The notes: generated by a model not told the origin, from the letters alone. A stretch of DNA of 64,000 bases from Liolophura sinensis (GCF_032854445.1 NC_088306.1:12395386-12459385), one strand, 5' to 3'. Positions 45,483 through 57,365 are shown, counted from the first letter of the stretch. A program made the numbers and translations.

Positions 45483-45715
45483 TATTTGATTTATTTATTT
45501 ATGCGAATGATGTTTTACAACGTACTCAAGAATATTTCACTTATACGACGACAGCCAGCATTATGGTGGGAGGAAATCGTACAGAGCCGGAGGGAAACCC
45601 ACGGCCATCTGTAGGTTGTTTGCAGACCTTCCCACGGACGACCAGAGAGGAAGACGCAGCGACCGCATTGGTGAGAGGCTCCTGGGTCAATGCGCCTCGC
45701 TGGCGAGGCCTATAT
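45483..45715 (-). mobile_element. SINE family 1, near full length
   Basis: Left tail TTTATTTGATTTATTTATTTA, body CTTATACGACGACAGCCAGC, GGAAACCCACGGCCATCTG, then GAGAGGCTCCTGGGTCAATG near the head. It abuts the neighbouring SINE at 45.24-45.47 kb. Confidence 0.82.
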
Positions 45716-45829
45716 GAGAACAAACATTTAATAACATAATACTGCAAATATATAATACAAGTACTGTGTACATGTATACGCATAGTTAACAGTTTAAAAA
45801 AAGAATACATCTACCCAGCAAACAGGTAA

Positions 45830-47090
45830 TTCTACGTGCCGTTCTTTTAAAGTATATATGCGCGGGTGCTAGTTCCAGTGTTAATTTTCAACAGCTAATA
45901 TGACTCTATTATCCACGGAATCCGTATATCTTTAGTCGTTGTAAAATTGTGCAAAACGTCGACGTCAACTTCATTGTAGTTCCCCCTGACAAGAGTTGTG
46001 TCCATTTTAAAGGAAATCATGACAGAGAGTTTGCTACACAGAGCTACTGAATTCATTTGAATAAAGCAATCATCTAAGAAAGGTGTTTACGAAATCCTTT
46101 CCAGGACAAATACCTCGAGCCGGTATGACAAGTGACAGTTAGTTACTTGTTAGTCATTCCTGTATACCTTAAATACCTGCATAATAGGATACGGAATGAC
46201 TGCATATTTATGAAATTTCGACCACTACAGAGGGCTTCGATCACAATTGTTATCAGTGTAGTGGTCAGCACATTTAAGGAGCTTTTCATTAAATTCTGTT
46301 CATGCCCAGGTCAACAAGTTTGTCCAATTCACCATAAATTTATCTAATTCAACAGCGTTTATTTATTTAGTTCATTGTTTTGCGCCATACTCACTTATAT
46401 TCGATGAAGTTCAGATTTGTGGCTGGAATTACCGGAGTGCCCGGCGTAAACCACGGACCTTCGGTAAATTTCAGACGAACTTTCCGACATGTGACATATA
46501 GATTTGCATCCCATAAATGGCCTTCACCGAACGTTAGACTGCACAAGCGGCCACACGAGCGTCATCAACCACTTATCGTCACCATGCACCCCATAAGCTG
46601 TGACAGGTGGGGAATTTACAAATTCCCTGTCCAAGTCAGGTTTTGAATCCGCATCTCGTGTTTTCGGCGGTTGATTCGACGTCATTGGCTACATTACAAG
46701 AGTCTGGGCATATATGTACATCTGAATAAGCACTGTAGTCTGTGGTGTTGGAGCTGAATTTGGACTTTCAACCTTATTCGTCAATAAGTAATTTTTTTCG
46801 CAAAAAAAGATCCAATAAACCAGGCGGTCAGCGAAGGGCTATAAACATATTTTTAATTGTTTACCATGAATGTCGAAATCTGCTCTCAGGATACAATGAA
46901 TTTAATATGACATTTTTATTATAAAATTTTACTTGTGAATCAGGAATGTAACCGTGGACTGGTGTTTAGACGGCTTTTAACCTTTGTAAATCCTGATTTC
47001 AATCTGAGCTAATATAACAGTCTTTACTGGTATCATCTCATCATCTAAACAGCACAAGACGTTGTAAAGGTTAGACTTTTGTGTGCCTAA
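45830..47090. other. Intergenic stretch with diverged SINE remnant
   Basis: At about 46355-46660 there is a weak, strongly diverged SINE-like stretch (TTTATTTAGTTCATTGTTTTGCGCCATACTC). The 88-codon frame over it is not supported as a gene. Confidence 0.45.
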
Positions 47091-47212
47091 GGGAGTGGTT
47101 TCAAAAGGCCTCGAACAAATTATTTATCTTACCTGAAGTCTGAGTAACCAACATGATAGCGAGCTCAAGGTCTTAAGGTTGTCATATGTTTTTGACTGCT
47201 TGTTTCATTGCT
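47090..47212. repeat. Direct duplicate, copy 1 of a 120-130 bp segment
   Basis: GCCTAAGGGAGTGGTTTCAA to GTCATATGTTTTTGACTGC is repeated at 48330-48460 with few differences. The core ACCAACATGATAGCGAGCTC plus AAGGTCTTAAGGTTGTCATATG is identical. Confidence 0.85.
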
Positions 47213-47739
47213 TAAGGCTTTAACGTCGCCACCGTCATTACTTCATTCTTTGAGTCTTCTTGAAGCCGACTGGTTCCAATGGGGTCATAAGCGGGACTAA
47301 GCTTGCACTGACCATTGCTCTCTTACAACGTATGAGTACAACGTCACCATTCGGCCCCTAAAACGTCTTCGCAGAAGCATGACAACAACTGTAAATCTTA
47401 AGCTCGATTCACCTGGGCCAGGAAACGTTTGCTGTCATAAGACTTCAACACTATGACCTCAGGCCTACCCTTTGATGTCTGACTTGTACTGATTCATCTT
47501 CGATAATCAGGGTTTTTGAATTATTCATCATCATAAGTAAACATGTAATTTTATAGCCGCCTCACTTAGTGCATATGTATGTACACAAAAGCGAGGCCAA
47601 AATTTCCATTCTATTGCCTTACTTCAAATATTAGCTTAACTACTGTATAAGCAGACTTATCACACAGATTCCATACCCGATGAGCCAATAACCAAAAACC
47701 AGCTATGCTGAATTTTTAGCACGCGGTTTGTTACACACC

Positions 47740-47878
47740 TCTTGAAGGTCAGTGGTTTTCTCCGGGCACACCGGTTTGTTACGCACTTCTTGAAGGCCAG
47801 TGGTTTTCTCCGGGCACACCGGTTTCCTCCCTCCATAATCCTGCCGGCCGTTGTATAGGTGAAAGATGAAGTCCTTAA
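47740..47878 (+). mobile_element. Diverged SINE fragment with internal 60-bp duplication
   Basis: GCGGTTTGTTACACACCTCT-TGAAGG ... CTCCGGGCACACC occurs twice in tandem (about 47720 and 47780), followed by CCTGCCGGCCGTTGTATAGG-TGAAAGATG, a diverged SINE 3' part. Confidence 0.6.
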
Positions 47879-48329
47879 TAACCAACATCATGACGACCGG
47901 AAAATTTCATTATATTTAATTCTTGAATTTAATTTTGGGGTCGAGGTACCGAGGTAGACGGAGTTCCCGGGGTAAACCAACGACCTCCGCCAGGCACCTG
48001 GCAAACGCCCTTAAAGCCGCGGAGAAACAGCACGAGTTGGATTCGAACATGCGACTTCACTGGGCATGAGCTTACAGCGAGCCAGAGCTTTACAATCAAG
48101 AATCTGAGGAAGCAAAATATAAATTTGTTTATATCATTGTTGATTTACGTCTTGCTCAAGAATTTTTCACTTACACGATGGCAGCCATTGCTATGAGTGG
48201 ACAAAACCGTTGGACACTGGTAAGTTACTGACGAACTTTCTCACGTATTGCGTACAGATATGTACACTGTATTTGTGGAACACACGTGGTCTTCCACGAA
48301 CGTTAGACCGCCCAAAGCGTCGTTAATCA

Positions 48330-48460
48330 CGTGCCTAAGGGAGTGCTTTCAGAAGGCCTCGAACAAATTGCTTATCACACATCTACCTGAAGTCTGCGTA
48401 ACCAACATGATAGCGAGCTCAAGGTCTTAAGGTTGTCATATGTTTTTGACTGCTTGTTTG
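48330..48460. repeat. Direct duplicate, copy 2
   Basis: Same segment as 47090-47212, 1.24 kb further right in the same orientation. Confidence 0.85.
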
Positions 48461-48469
48461 ATTGTTTGA

Positions 48470-49821
48470 GGCAAGACACCACGGATGTTGAGAGCTCGGG
48501 AATGTACAGATTCCCCAAGGCCGTGCTTGATCCGCATCTATAAAGAGTCCTAGCGATTGACTCCAGCAAAATATCATAAAAACTACTGTATAGCTTATGG
48601 GCAAAAAAGCTGTCGTCAGATGTCATATTCAGGAAAATAAGTTTAACCGGCGTAAAGAACCAAGTTAATGGATGAATAAACAAAACGTGGCTAGTATGTC
48701 GACGAAATCCACCAGATCACTTCACAAATAATAATCCATATTTTACGCCTTTCCTTGGAATGATCTGAAATTCTACAACTTAATTTGGTTATCGGGCATT
48801 CACACACCAATTTTGAAAAGAGCAACAACCCTGCGTATAGCATCCTATAGTAGATTCTTGTTCTAACAGAAGTTTGCTTATCCCATACATGGTCGTTCTG
48901 CTGGCGCAGGTAGTAAAATCAAAGGAGGCTTATTTGAAAAGGTTGCATTGAATGAAACAAGCTGAACAAACGTAGATTATATGGAAGCTGGCAAAGGGGC
49001 CACACGACGTCGTCACATCAAGCCTGAAATTTTGACAACCTACACGGAGACATACATTTCAAACTGATGGCCACAGTTGGTACTACAATTTGAAGCTGAA
49101 GGAAACCACGTTGTATTCTCACAGAAACATAACTCGGATCAGTTTTATTAAACTGCTTGCCTCATAAGAAGATGTTAAATGAATAAAACATGGTCGTCTG
49201 GAAAATTTGAGACAATAAGAAACTTTCCGACCTGCAATAATGTAAAGTACGGTAATATATTACCCATGTGCTGACGACCTATACAGTCGTCATTGAACGG
49301 GGGAAAATGTTACGCCATTTGTTTGCAGAAAAGCCCTATTCAGTATTGTCAATAATGTTTACCCTGTAAGAAAATATACGACCCAGACAGGCACCCAACT
49401 AGATATACAAATGTTTCTAAACGGTGTTACTGGTACAAATATAAACGAAGACCATACATTTGAGGCATAATTTACCCGCAGGGTATTGTTTGCATGATTT
49501 TTGACTTTCAGTCTGTATCACCGATTAAAATGTTTAATTGAAATTCAAATCAAACACCACGACAGGTCTTTCGTTGGGACTGTTTATTGTTAGCAGAATG
49601 TATTACAAGACGATCTCCCCCAAAACAAGAGTTCGAATGCTATAACTAAATGAGCTGTCATGAACTGAAAGCCTTTACTCTTAGCCAATGTTGACGTAAA
49701 CCTGAAATAAGAACATCTTTAAACAGTGCTAGAGTTCAATATATGACATCAGTAAGTAAGATATACGGGTAAAATGTATACAGGGTTACTTTACAGTGTG
49801 TGATGAAAATTTAATTACCGG

Positions 49822-49825
<4 letters not shown>
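48470..49825. other. Intergenic stretch, nothing supported
   Basis: No exon, RNA gene or bordered repeat recognised between the duplicated segment and the TA microsatellite. Confidence 0.45.

Positions 49826-49826
<1 letters not shown>

Positions 49827-49911
<85 letters not shown>
49827..49911. repeat. (TA)n microsatellite, about 42 copies
   Basis: Uninterrupted TA run after GTATGTG, ended by TTTTGG. Confidence 0.97.
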
Positions 49912-49914
<3 letters not shown>

Positions 49915-51111
49915 GATTAATTATCATACAGGTTCCTCAGTAAGGCCAGCTTTATGAACGGAAGAAACCGGAGTAAGATATCGGTCTTGGCCGGATTTCT
50001 CACAAATTTCTTGACTTAAAGCAGAAAGAGTTCGATTCAAACATACGAACTCGCCGAAAGGTCTGATAGTCGTAGCGAACAGGTATTTTCACCATGTGAG
50101 TGTACATCTCCGCCTCAGCTAAAAGCCTTATGCATTATGCAAGTCTTCCACTGCAGGCAAAGAGACAATATTCTGTATTTGTGTTGTATTGCGTGAAGAA
50201 TCGTATCAAAAATTCCAGAATCCGGCTTCAGTATTTTTGGTACTTGTGCGAAGGCCGCACCTTTTCATCAAAATCTTGCCAGATTAGGTTAAAAATAATT
50301 CCTGGGCCGAGATTCAGTTAGAGTTCACAACTAGAGGTACTAGATTGGTACTTGTCCCAAAGCCAAGTTGTTCACAAACTTTCATCAAAATCCCTGTGTG
50401 ACAATGGTGAAGATTCACTTAAAAATCCGTGGACGCGAATCCATATCATAACCAAACGGTAATGGATTTGTGTTTGGTAAAGCTGTGCACAAAATGTCAC
50501 CCAAATCGACCAAAGGCTTTTTCCATGGATTTTCCCGCAAACAGACTGGCAGAAGCATACTCAAGACAATGCACTATATTCCCTCACTTTTCTAGCCCTA
50601 TTTCCACATAATATACCCAACCGCCTTCACCCAGCACATTTTATGGCACATGAAGCTGACAAAATAAGCATTTTTGTGACTTTGCAATGATTCCATATAA
50701 TTGGTTATCTGTATAGTAAGACGAATGCATATCTGCAAAAGTTTGAGCTGAAAAGATGGAAATGCTGACTAGCAAACACTGAAAAACTGGATTCGAACTC
50801 AAGTTGTACAACAATTATACACACCTTCTTCATGACGACCTCAAACTCGACAAAGGTTACCAGCTTGTCCCCTAAAACCAGATGTGTATTTGTAGAAACA
50901 GGAACAATGGCAGCAATTAAAATCTAAATGAAGATCTATGCTTGACAAGACAGGTTGTGACAATATAGAAAACACGATCAAACAAAACGAAAAACCTCTA
51001 GAAAATAACAATTATTGTTCATTTTTAGGTTGACATACACAAAAATACGTGTGAGCAGCATATGTATTACAGCAAAACAGAAAACAAGTCTACACAATTT
51101 GGGACAGCGCG

Positions 51112-51240
51112 TTATTTATTTATCTATTTGTTTATTTGACTGGTGTTTTACGTCGTACTCTAATACGACGGGGGCCAGCGTCATGGTGAGGGGAAACCAA
51201 ACAGAGCGTGGGGGAAACCCACGACCATCCAAGGGCGCGT
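51112..51240 (-). mobile_element. SINE family 1, 5'-truncated
   Basis: Tail TTATTTATTTATCTATTTG, body ACGTCGTACTCTAATACGACGG (with a small deletion of the AAGAATATTTCACTT part), then AACCCACGACCATCC. It lies about 150 bp past the stop codon of the EF-hand gene on the same strand. Its AAATAAA tail could serve as that gene's poly(A) signal. Confidence 0.78.
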
Positions 51241-51386
51241 AGACGTATCTGGCAAGCATTCCCACGTACAAAAATTGCAAACTGCATGGATGAGATCCTT
51301 ACTGATACGGAAGCACCATAAAAACACAGTCCCCATATTCCGATGATTAACGTACATAGAGTATAATAAGAGATTATCGGAGTAAT

Positions 51387-54192
51387 CTATTGACTCTTGA
51401 CTATGTGGAACTCACGCTTTGAAGCATCGCCGTTGCCGTCAAACTTATTAAACAGCTCGACATAGTCGTCCACGGAGAGCATACCATTCCCACTTGTATC
51501 GAAGAAGTTGAAAATAACATTGGCCTGTACCCCTGTGTCACCGTACTTCTGCATCCAGCTTTTCATAAACTCCTCCTTCTCTATATCACTGTGGGGATCT
51601 GAATGTAGACAAATAAACACAAGTATCATACTTGTCTAATTTCCTATCCAGTTATTCACAAACTCTATTTTCCGTTTAGGGCCTGGATACATATTAAAAA
51701 CACAAATATCCGTTTGGACTGAAATCCACATCCAGTTATTCACAAACTCTATTTTCCGTTTAGGATCTGAATACATATTTTAAAAAAAACCCCACAAATA
51801 TCTATGGCATGTATGGTTCTGAACTTCACATCCATTTCTTCACAAACCCTCCCTTCTTCAGATCACCGCGGGGATCTGAATACAGACACGTAACCTTTGT
51901 TCTGAACTCCCCATGTAATTATTCACAATCCCTCCTTTTCCATGTCACGCATTATTTAAATCTGAATACAGGTTGATCAACACAAATGTCACCTTGGTCT
52001 GAAATCTCCATTCAGCTATTCATCAACTCTTTCTTTTCCATACTGCAATAACAATCCGATATTTCTCTAGTACGCATGGGGTTTAAAGAAAAATCAAACG
52101 AAATGACAATCCGATGTTTCTTGAGTACGGCGTTAAGCAACAATTAAATAAAATGACAACACAATAACAAAATGACAACACAATGACAAAATAACAACAC
52201 AATGACAAAATGGCAACACAATGACAAACACAAAATGGCAACACAATGACAAAATGACAACTCAGTGACAAACACAAAATGACAACACAATAACAAGTAG
52301 AAAACAGGTATTATCGCATGTTTACCCTTGATTTTTGCATATGTAGTATGTTGGATGTCTACAAAGCAGAATTTATTTATTTTTTTATTTCATTGGTGTT
52401 TTACGCCGTACTCAAGAATATTTCGCTTATACGACCGTGGCTCATGTTGGAAAATATGTTTAGTGACATATATCTCATGTAGAGACCTACTTCATTATGA
52501 TATACTAGTTGGCTTCTCCATGTTTTCTTAGTGAAGGCGAGTCTTTGGCGTGTCGTTAAAAACATATGGTAAAAATAGTTAAAATGTTGACATTTTTCTA
52601 TCAAACCGCAAATCGGCCCTCGGCCGAGTTTTGTATTTATCTGACCATGAATGTCAATGTCCGGTGAATATATAACGTCAAAAAAGTTTTATTTGTTGTC
52701 CCAGGAATAGAATTGCACGCATGAGAGCTTTGTCTGCGAGCTGATTTTGATGCTAAAAATGTTAGTGAAATGACGCCTATCACTGAGTATGCATGGAAAT
52801 GTACGTGTCACACGCTCCGCGAAGCATAACACATATTTCCGCAGTGTGGTTTGTTTGAAACGACATCTACATGTGAAATAAGTTTGATAGTTTGGTAATG
52901 CGTGTAATCCTATGAAGACAGGCCCAATAATGCTGGAATAAGATTAATGACTGTGATAATGGCATTGAAATAGCGGAATAATAACGATTATAAAATAGGG
53001 CCAATGTAACGATATTGTAATATGCCCAACACCAATGTCGCTGTCTACATCTAGAGTTAAACTCAAAAGATGCGATTCGGACTGATTCCGGTGTTGTAAT
53101 AACGTCATCTGTTTCATGCGCATCATATAGCGCAGTAAGAAAACTCAACTTCTGGAGATATCTTAGATATTACTCAGAGTTTTAGGAAATTGTCTGAAAT
53201 ACTTTAAAGCGGTCAGGTGTGAATATTTACAAGAAAGTTTAGGAATTAAAAAAAAAGTACTTATGCAGTTTTGTAACAGTGAAGCCTGGTCGAAAGGACA
53301 CGTTAGCGACAAATACTGAGAAGAAAACCGTAGATAATGTACGTATAGGACCTACAATACTTCGATACAATTGTCATTATTTTACTCAACACCTTAATTC
53401 ATCCAACAATCTAATCAGACATATTTGTAAGTGATTTACCGTGTCCAAGGTGCTGTAAGAAGGCGCCGATATCGTGAAGAGTAAGGAGTCCATTATGGTT
53501 AATGTCCATATCATGGAACATGGCCACCAGCTTGGCGTGCTCACTGGTGAAGCTGGAAAGACAAAAACCAGACAAGAATTTAGACACTCATATCTGCTTT
53601 TGAGTGAATGGCTTATTTGTTTGTTGTTTTGCATCATATCATCATTGTATTTCAACAGACACCGACCGCAACTTATAAAGTAGGGGTCAGTTTTATGGGT
53701 AGAGGAAACCACGCAGAGGCCGACAGACTCCCTCAGCCACAGGTGCATGACAAATCTCCTGGATTCGAACACCCTACTTCATCGGGCAGTTAAGGCAGAT
53801 GAATGTTTTACAAAATCTTCCCCCTCCAGGACACATTGTGCTTTCACGCTAAATGTGTTTAATAAGAAGCGAATAAAATCTTTCTTTTTTTCATTTTCAA
53901 AACAGAAGAATATACCTATCATACAGTTTAGGTTTAATTCAAATACCGGTGTGTGGGAAGGCCTGCAAGCAACCTGAGGATGCTTGTGGGTTTCCCCCAG
54001 GCTCTGCCCACTTTTCTCCCAGCATAATGCTGACGTAGTATAAGTGAACTATTCTTGAGTACGGCGTAAAACACCAATCAAATAAATAAATAATTCAAAT
54101 ACACATGGTATCAATAATTTATATAATAATAATGTCGAGATTTACCTGAAACAGCCAGCGACTAACACACACAACACAGCGACAGACAACAT
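51387..54192 (-). CDS. Small secreted EF-hand protein
   Basis: Three exons join in phase: 54192-54146, 53552-53440 and 51598-51387, giving 123 residues. Donors are GTAAAT and GTAAAT; acceptors are TTTCCAG and ACATTCAG. Residues 1-16, MLSVAVLCVLVAGCFS, form a signal peptide, so the protein is exported. EF-hand 1 loop is D32-D43 (DINHNGLLTLHD) and EF-hand 2 loop is D87-D98 (DTSGNGMLSVDD), both with the required residues at 1, 3, 5, 6, 9 and 12. A third DGNGDASKREF near the C-terminus looks like a broken loop. It should bind calcium outside the cell; in shell-forming animals such proteins are often matrix or extrapallial proteins, but that is inference. Intron 1 carries a SINE, and intron 2 carries decayed copies of the start of exon 3. 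Confidence 0.88.
51640..52062 (-). repeat. Five decayed copies of the exon-3 start in intron 2 of the EF-hand gene
   Basis: The real exon 3 start (acceptor plus DPHSDIEKEEFMKSWM, 51552-51600) is echoed at about 51646, 51729, 51829, 51910 and 52008, spacing 80-100 bp. On the minus strand the copies read, for example, DPKRKIEFVNNWM and DPRGDLKKGGFVKKWM, each preceded by a TATTCAG/CATATTC-like acceptor remnant. They are tandem duplications of an intron-exon boundary. None continues into the EF-hand 2 coding part. Confidence 0.75.
52135..52300. repeat. Short tandem repeat (AAAATGACAACACAATGAC)n
   Basis: About nine imperfect units of 17-21 bp following a SINE-like CTTGAGTACGGCGTTAAGCAAC stretch. 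The repeat may have grown from the A-rich SINE tail. Confidence 0.88.
52372..52448 (-). mobile_element. SINE family 1 fragment (3' part)
   Basis: TTTATTTTTTTATTTCATTGG to TTTCGCTTATACGACCG, strongly 5'-truncated. In intron 2 of the EF-hand gene. Confidence 0.78.
53948..54092 (+). mobile_element. SINE family 1, 5'-truncated, with TSD
   Basis: Plus-oriented copy from CGGTGTGTGGGAAGGCC to the AATAAATAAATA tail, flanked by ATTCAAATAC at 53938-53947 and 54093-54102. It is inserted in intron 1 of the EF-hand gene, about 50 bp from the splice donor of exon 1. Confidence 0.87.
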
Positions 54193-54379
54193 GATCCGTT
54201 CTGGAAAAATCAACATCAAGCCAACGATCAGCGTATAAAAATCAAAGCGTATAAGAGTCAAAAAGTGGGAAAAGGAGGTAAAGCTCCGATCGTATGGAAT
54301 CGTTTTGGGCGCTGCCAGCAGTGACACAGTTTCATGACATGAGTCAAAACTGTATGACATCGGGAGGTTTAGATTTCCT

Positions 54380-54500
54380 GTAACAAAGTCACTACAAGTA
54401 ACAAAGTCACTACGAGTAACAAAGTCACTACAAGTAACAAAGTCACTACAAGTAACAAAGTCACTACAAGTAACAAAGTCACTACAAGTAACAAAGGTGG
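54380..54500. repeat. 18-bp tandem repeat (AAGTCACTACAAGTAACA)n
   Basis: Six to seven near-identical units lying about 190-300 bp upstream of the start codon of the EF-hand gene, thus in its likely promoter region. The LLLVVTLLLVVT minus-strand frame is a product of the 18-bp period. Confidence 0.92.
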
Positions 54501-54504
54501 ATGT

Positions 54505-55640
54505 ATTGAGATCGTTTGACCCTCGCTGTTTGTTGTCATTGTATTTTTAACCATTTAGCTACCCTAAGAGGAATTCACGTTGAAAGTGTAGGATGGTATT
54601 TCCTTTATGGCTATAATGATTGAATTCTACTGAGGTGAAATTGTGCAAGTCTGCACCAGTCCTAACCTTACCAAAAACTGAACAGGGCTGCACAAAAGAA
54701 TGTACGTTCAGGATTAACGGTTAAATGGATTAATATATCAGCTACCTGTGTAAGTTCATATGAGTTTTTTTCTCTGTACGCAAATGAATAAATGGTTAGT
54801 GGAGATATCTGGGCGTCTATCCGCAACAACAACCACTTAAAAAAGTGTGAACAAAGTTGCAGTAAAATAGCGCCATGCTTTAACGGAGAAGAAAACATAA
54901 AAATGAACCCAAAATCAGATTAAAGAGCCTCAAAACTTATTTGCAAATATGGTCTCTAATAATAATTTTCGATTTTTCTTTCAGGAGAAACGGGTACTTG
55001 AAAATATCTTTGTATATTCGGGCCACCTTTTGGTATTTATCGTCCTTGCAAAATAATGTCCCAAATAAGGATGTGATGCAAACACATGGATTTAATCCGA
55101 ATTATGATAATATTTATGGATTTATTAAAAATATAAATATGATCAAAATCCAGGTTAAACAAAATTGTTAGTTGCAAAGATAAAATTCTAGTACTAATAT
55201 ATTTAATAAACATATATTACATCTTCATTTATAACATTATTGGGCAAAAGTTATATATATATCAAAGGGTGGTCCAAATACCCACAATACAATTTTTTTC
55301 AAGTGTCCATTTCTAAAGAAAAATCGATAAAAATATTGAAGATCACATTTACCCTCTACCTTCTCCCAATCTCTCATCTGAACTTTTTGTATATCTTACG
55401 TTTTTCCCGCCTTTAAACCAAGTCTAGCATCAAAAGTCAGTGACATTTTATGTATGCCAATATGCTGGAGCGAAATAGTTCTCAGTCGGTTTCGTCCACC
55501 GATAAAACTAATTACTATCGTAGAAGAAAAACATTCGTGAATAAGGCGTTAAACAACTATCAGTCCGTCATTTAAACCTCTAACCTTGCTGGAAAACAGA
55601 CTGACAAAATTGCGAGATAATGCAACTGGATATTTTTCCT
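54505..55640. other. Intergenic stretch, nothing supported
   Basis: AT-rich sequence upstream of the EF-hand gene without supported exons. A short SINE-tail-like AATAAGGCGTTAAACAACTA at about 55540 is noted. Confidence 0.45.
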
Positions 55641-55643
55641 TAC

Positions 55644-55762
55644 CTTCCAAGTTATTAATGATTACTGGCACAGAATGTACACCGTCCTTGACGACACTTT
55701 TGTTGCTACAGGTCCAGCTGTTGTTTTCGAAGGTCAAAAGTTTGGTCGAAAGTTGTCGTGAT
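55644..55762 (-). CDS. Possible internal exon of an unknown minus-strand gene
   Basis: Between acceptor CTTGACACAG and donor GTAAGG the minus strand is open for 39 codons: SRQLSTKLLTFENNSW, TCSNKSVVKDGVHSVPVII, NNLE, entering in phase 2 and leaving in phase 1. Splice sites are good and the content is protein-like. No family recognised and no partner exons found, so it could also be a chance frame. Confidence 0.35.
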
Positions 55763-56244
55763 CTGTGTCAAGATAAGGACAGCAATCTCTGTGAGCTACG
55801 ATTGGACAAATGGGGCGATGCGCTCCCCAGATTAAACCGGTCCAAGCTTAGTTATTCACGTTAACGTCATATGTCAAACCCTTGGGTTAGTTTACAAGTC
55901 GGGTTAAGTGTTCCATTCCTTGCTCATTGCGGTGTTGAAACCAGAGATAAGCACTCTATACACAGCAATACCTTCTGAGTAAATCAAAACTGTACATTAT
56001 AGGTAAATGTCCATGGGAGATATTCTTCTGGGTGCGGTTTCACAAAACTTGCTAAGTTAGATATTGTTTCACCTGAGTGCAACAAGTCAAACTCTTCATT
56101 AATATTGTATTATTTTGTTCAACCAAAACAGTTTGGTTTAAACGAAAAAAAAACTTGGAAACAAAAGAAGCTGCGTGAAACCGGGTCCTGAACACATGGA
56201 GTTTATTTTTGGAAATTTCTTGTTCACCTATACCGAATATAAAA

Positions 56245-56370
56245 ATTACAGCATGGAGAGTAAAACTAGAGCAGAGACGATAGTGTGATAGACGTACGGC
56301 ACAGAGTAAAACCAGAGCAGAAACGATAATGTGATACATAGTTGGTAAATGCTCACACAAGACATTTTTG
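56245..56370. repeat. Dispersed foldback-repeat arms, tandem pair
   Basis: GCATGGAGAGTAAAACTAGA-GCAG and a second partial copy, CAGAGTAAAACCAGAGCAGA, then CGATAATGTGATACATAGTTGG. Same family as at 12.86, 15.63, 30.47 and 42.24 kb. Confidence 0.7.
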
Positions 56371-56424
56371 TCGGAATAACCTAAATAATTGAATGAATAA
56401 GGAATGAGGCTTAAGGTCACAAGC

Positions 56425-57365
56425 AGCTAGCAATGAAGGGTAAAGTCTTTAGGATAGCAACGTGTACGTGATTATAGGAGCAGCTAGCAATGAAGGGTAA
56501 AGTCTTTAGGATAGCAACGTGCACATGATTATAGGAGCAGCTAGCAATGAAGGGTAAAGTCTTTAGAATAGTAACGTGTACTTGTTTATAGGAGCAGCTA
56601 GCAATGAAGGGTAAAGTCTTTAGGATAGTAACGTGTACGTGATTATAGGAGCAGCTAGCAATGAAGGGTAACGTCTTTAGGATAGCAACGTGCACATGAT
56701 TATGGGAGCAGCTAGCAATGAAGGGTAAAGTATTTAGGATAGTCACGTGTACGTGATTATAGGAGCAGCTAGCAATGAAGGGTAACGTCTTTAGGATAGC
56801 AACGTGTACGTGATTATGGGAGCAGCTAGTAATGAAGGGTAAAGTCTTTAAGATAGCAACGTGTACGTGATTATAGGAGCAGCTAGCAATGAAAGGTAAA
56901 GTCTTTAGGATAGCCACGTGTACGTGATTATCGGAGCAGCTAGCAATGAAGGGTAACGTCTTTAGGTTAGCAACGTGTACGTGATTATAGGAGCAGCTAG
57001 CAATGAAGGGTAACGTCTTTAGGACAGCAACGTGTACGTGATGATAGGAGCAGCTAGCAATGAAAGGTAAAGTCTTTAGGATAGCAAGGGTGCGTGATTA
57101 TAAGAGCAGCTAGCAATAAAGGGTAACGTCTTTAGCATAGTAACGATTATAGGAGCAGCTAGCAATGAAAGGTAAAGTCTTTAGGATAGTCACGTGTACG
57201 TGATTATAGGAGCAGCTAGCAATGAAGGTTAACGTCTTTAGGACAGCAACGTGTACGTGATTATGGGAGCAGCTAGCAATGAAGGGTAAAGTCTTTAGGA
57301 TAGCAAGGGTACGTGATTATAGGAGCAGCTAGTAATGAAGGGGTAACGTCTTTGCATAGCTACAT
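56425..57365. repeat. 57-bp minisatellite, about 16-17 units
   Basis: Unit contains GGAGCAGCTAGCAATGAAGG, GTAAAGTCTTTAGGATAGCA and ACGTGTACGTGATTATA. Period 57 bp. Because 57 = 19 codons, the minus strand stays open for 166 codons (57 bp = one AILKTLPFIASCSYNHVHV unit). Units after about 57080 carry indels that break this frame, so it is not read as a gene. Confidence 0.93.

Noticed and set aside
54369-54554. LLLVVT repeat frame resembling a membrane segment
   Set aside because: Produced by the 18-bp repeat upstream of the EF-hand gene.
56417-56917. 166-codon repetitive frame
   Set aside because: A consequence of the 57-bp minisatellite period (19 codons). No start context, splice sites or signal, and frame is lost in neighbouring units.
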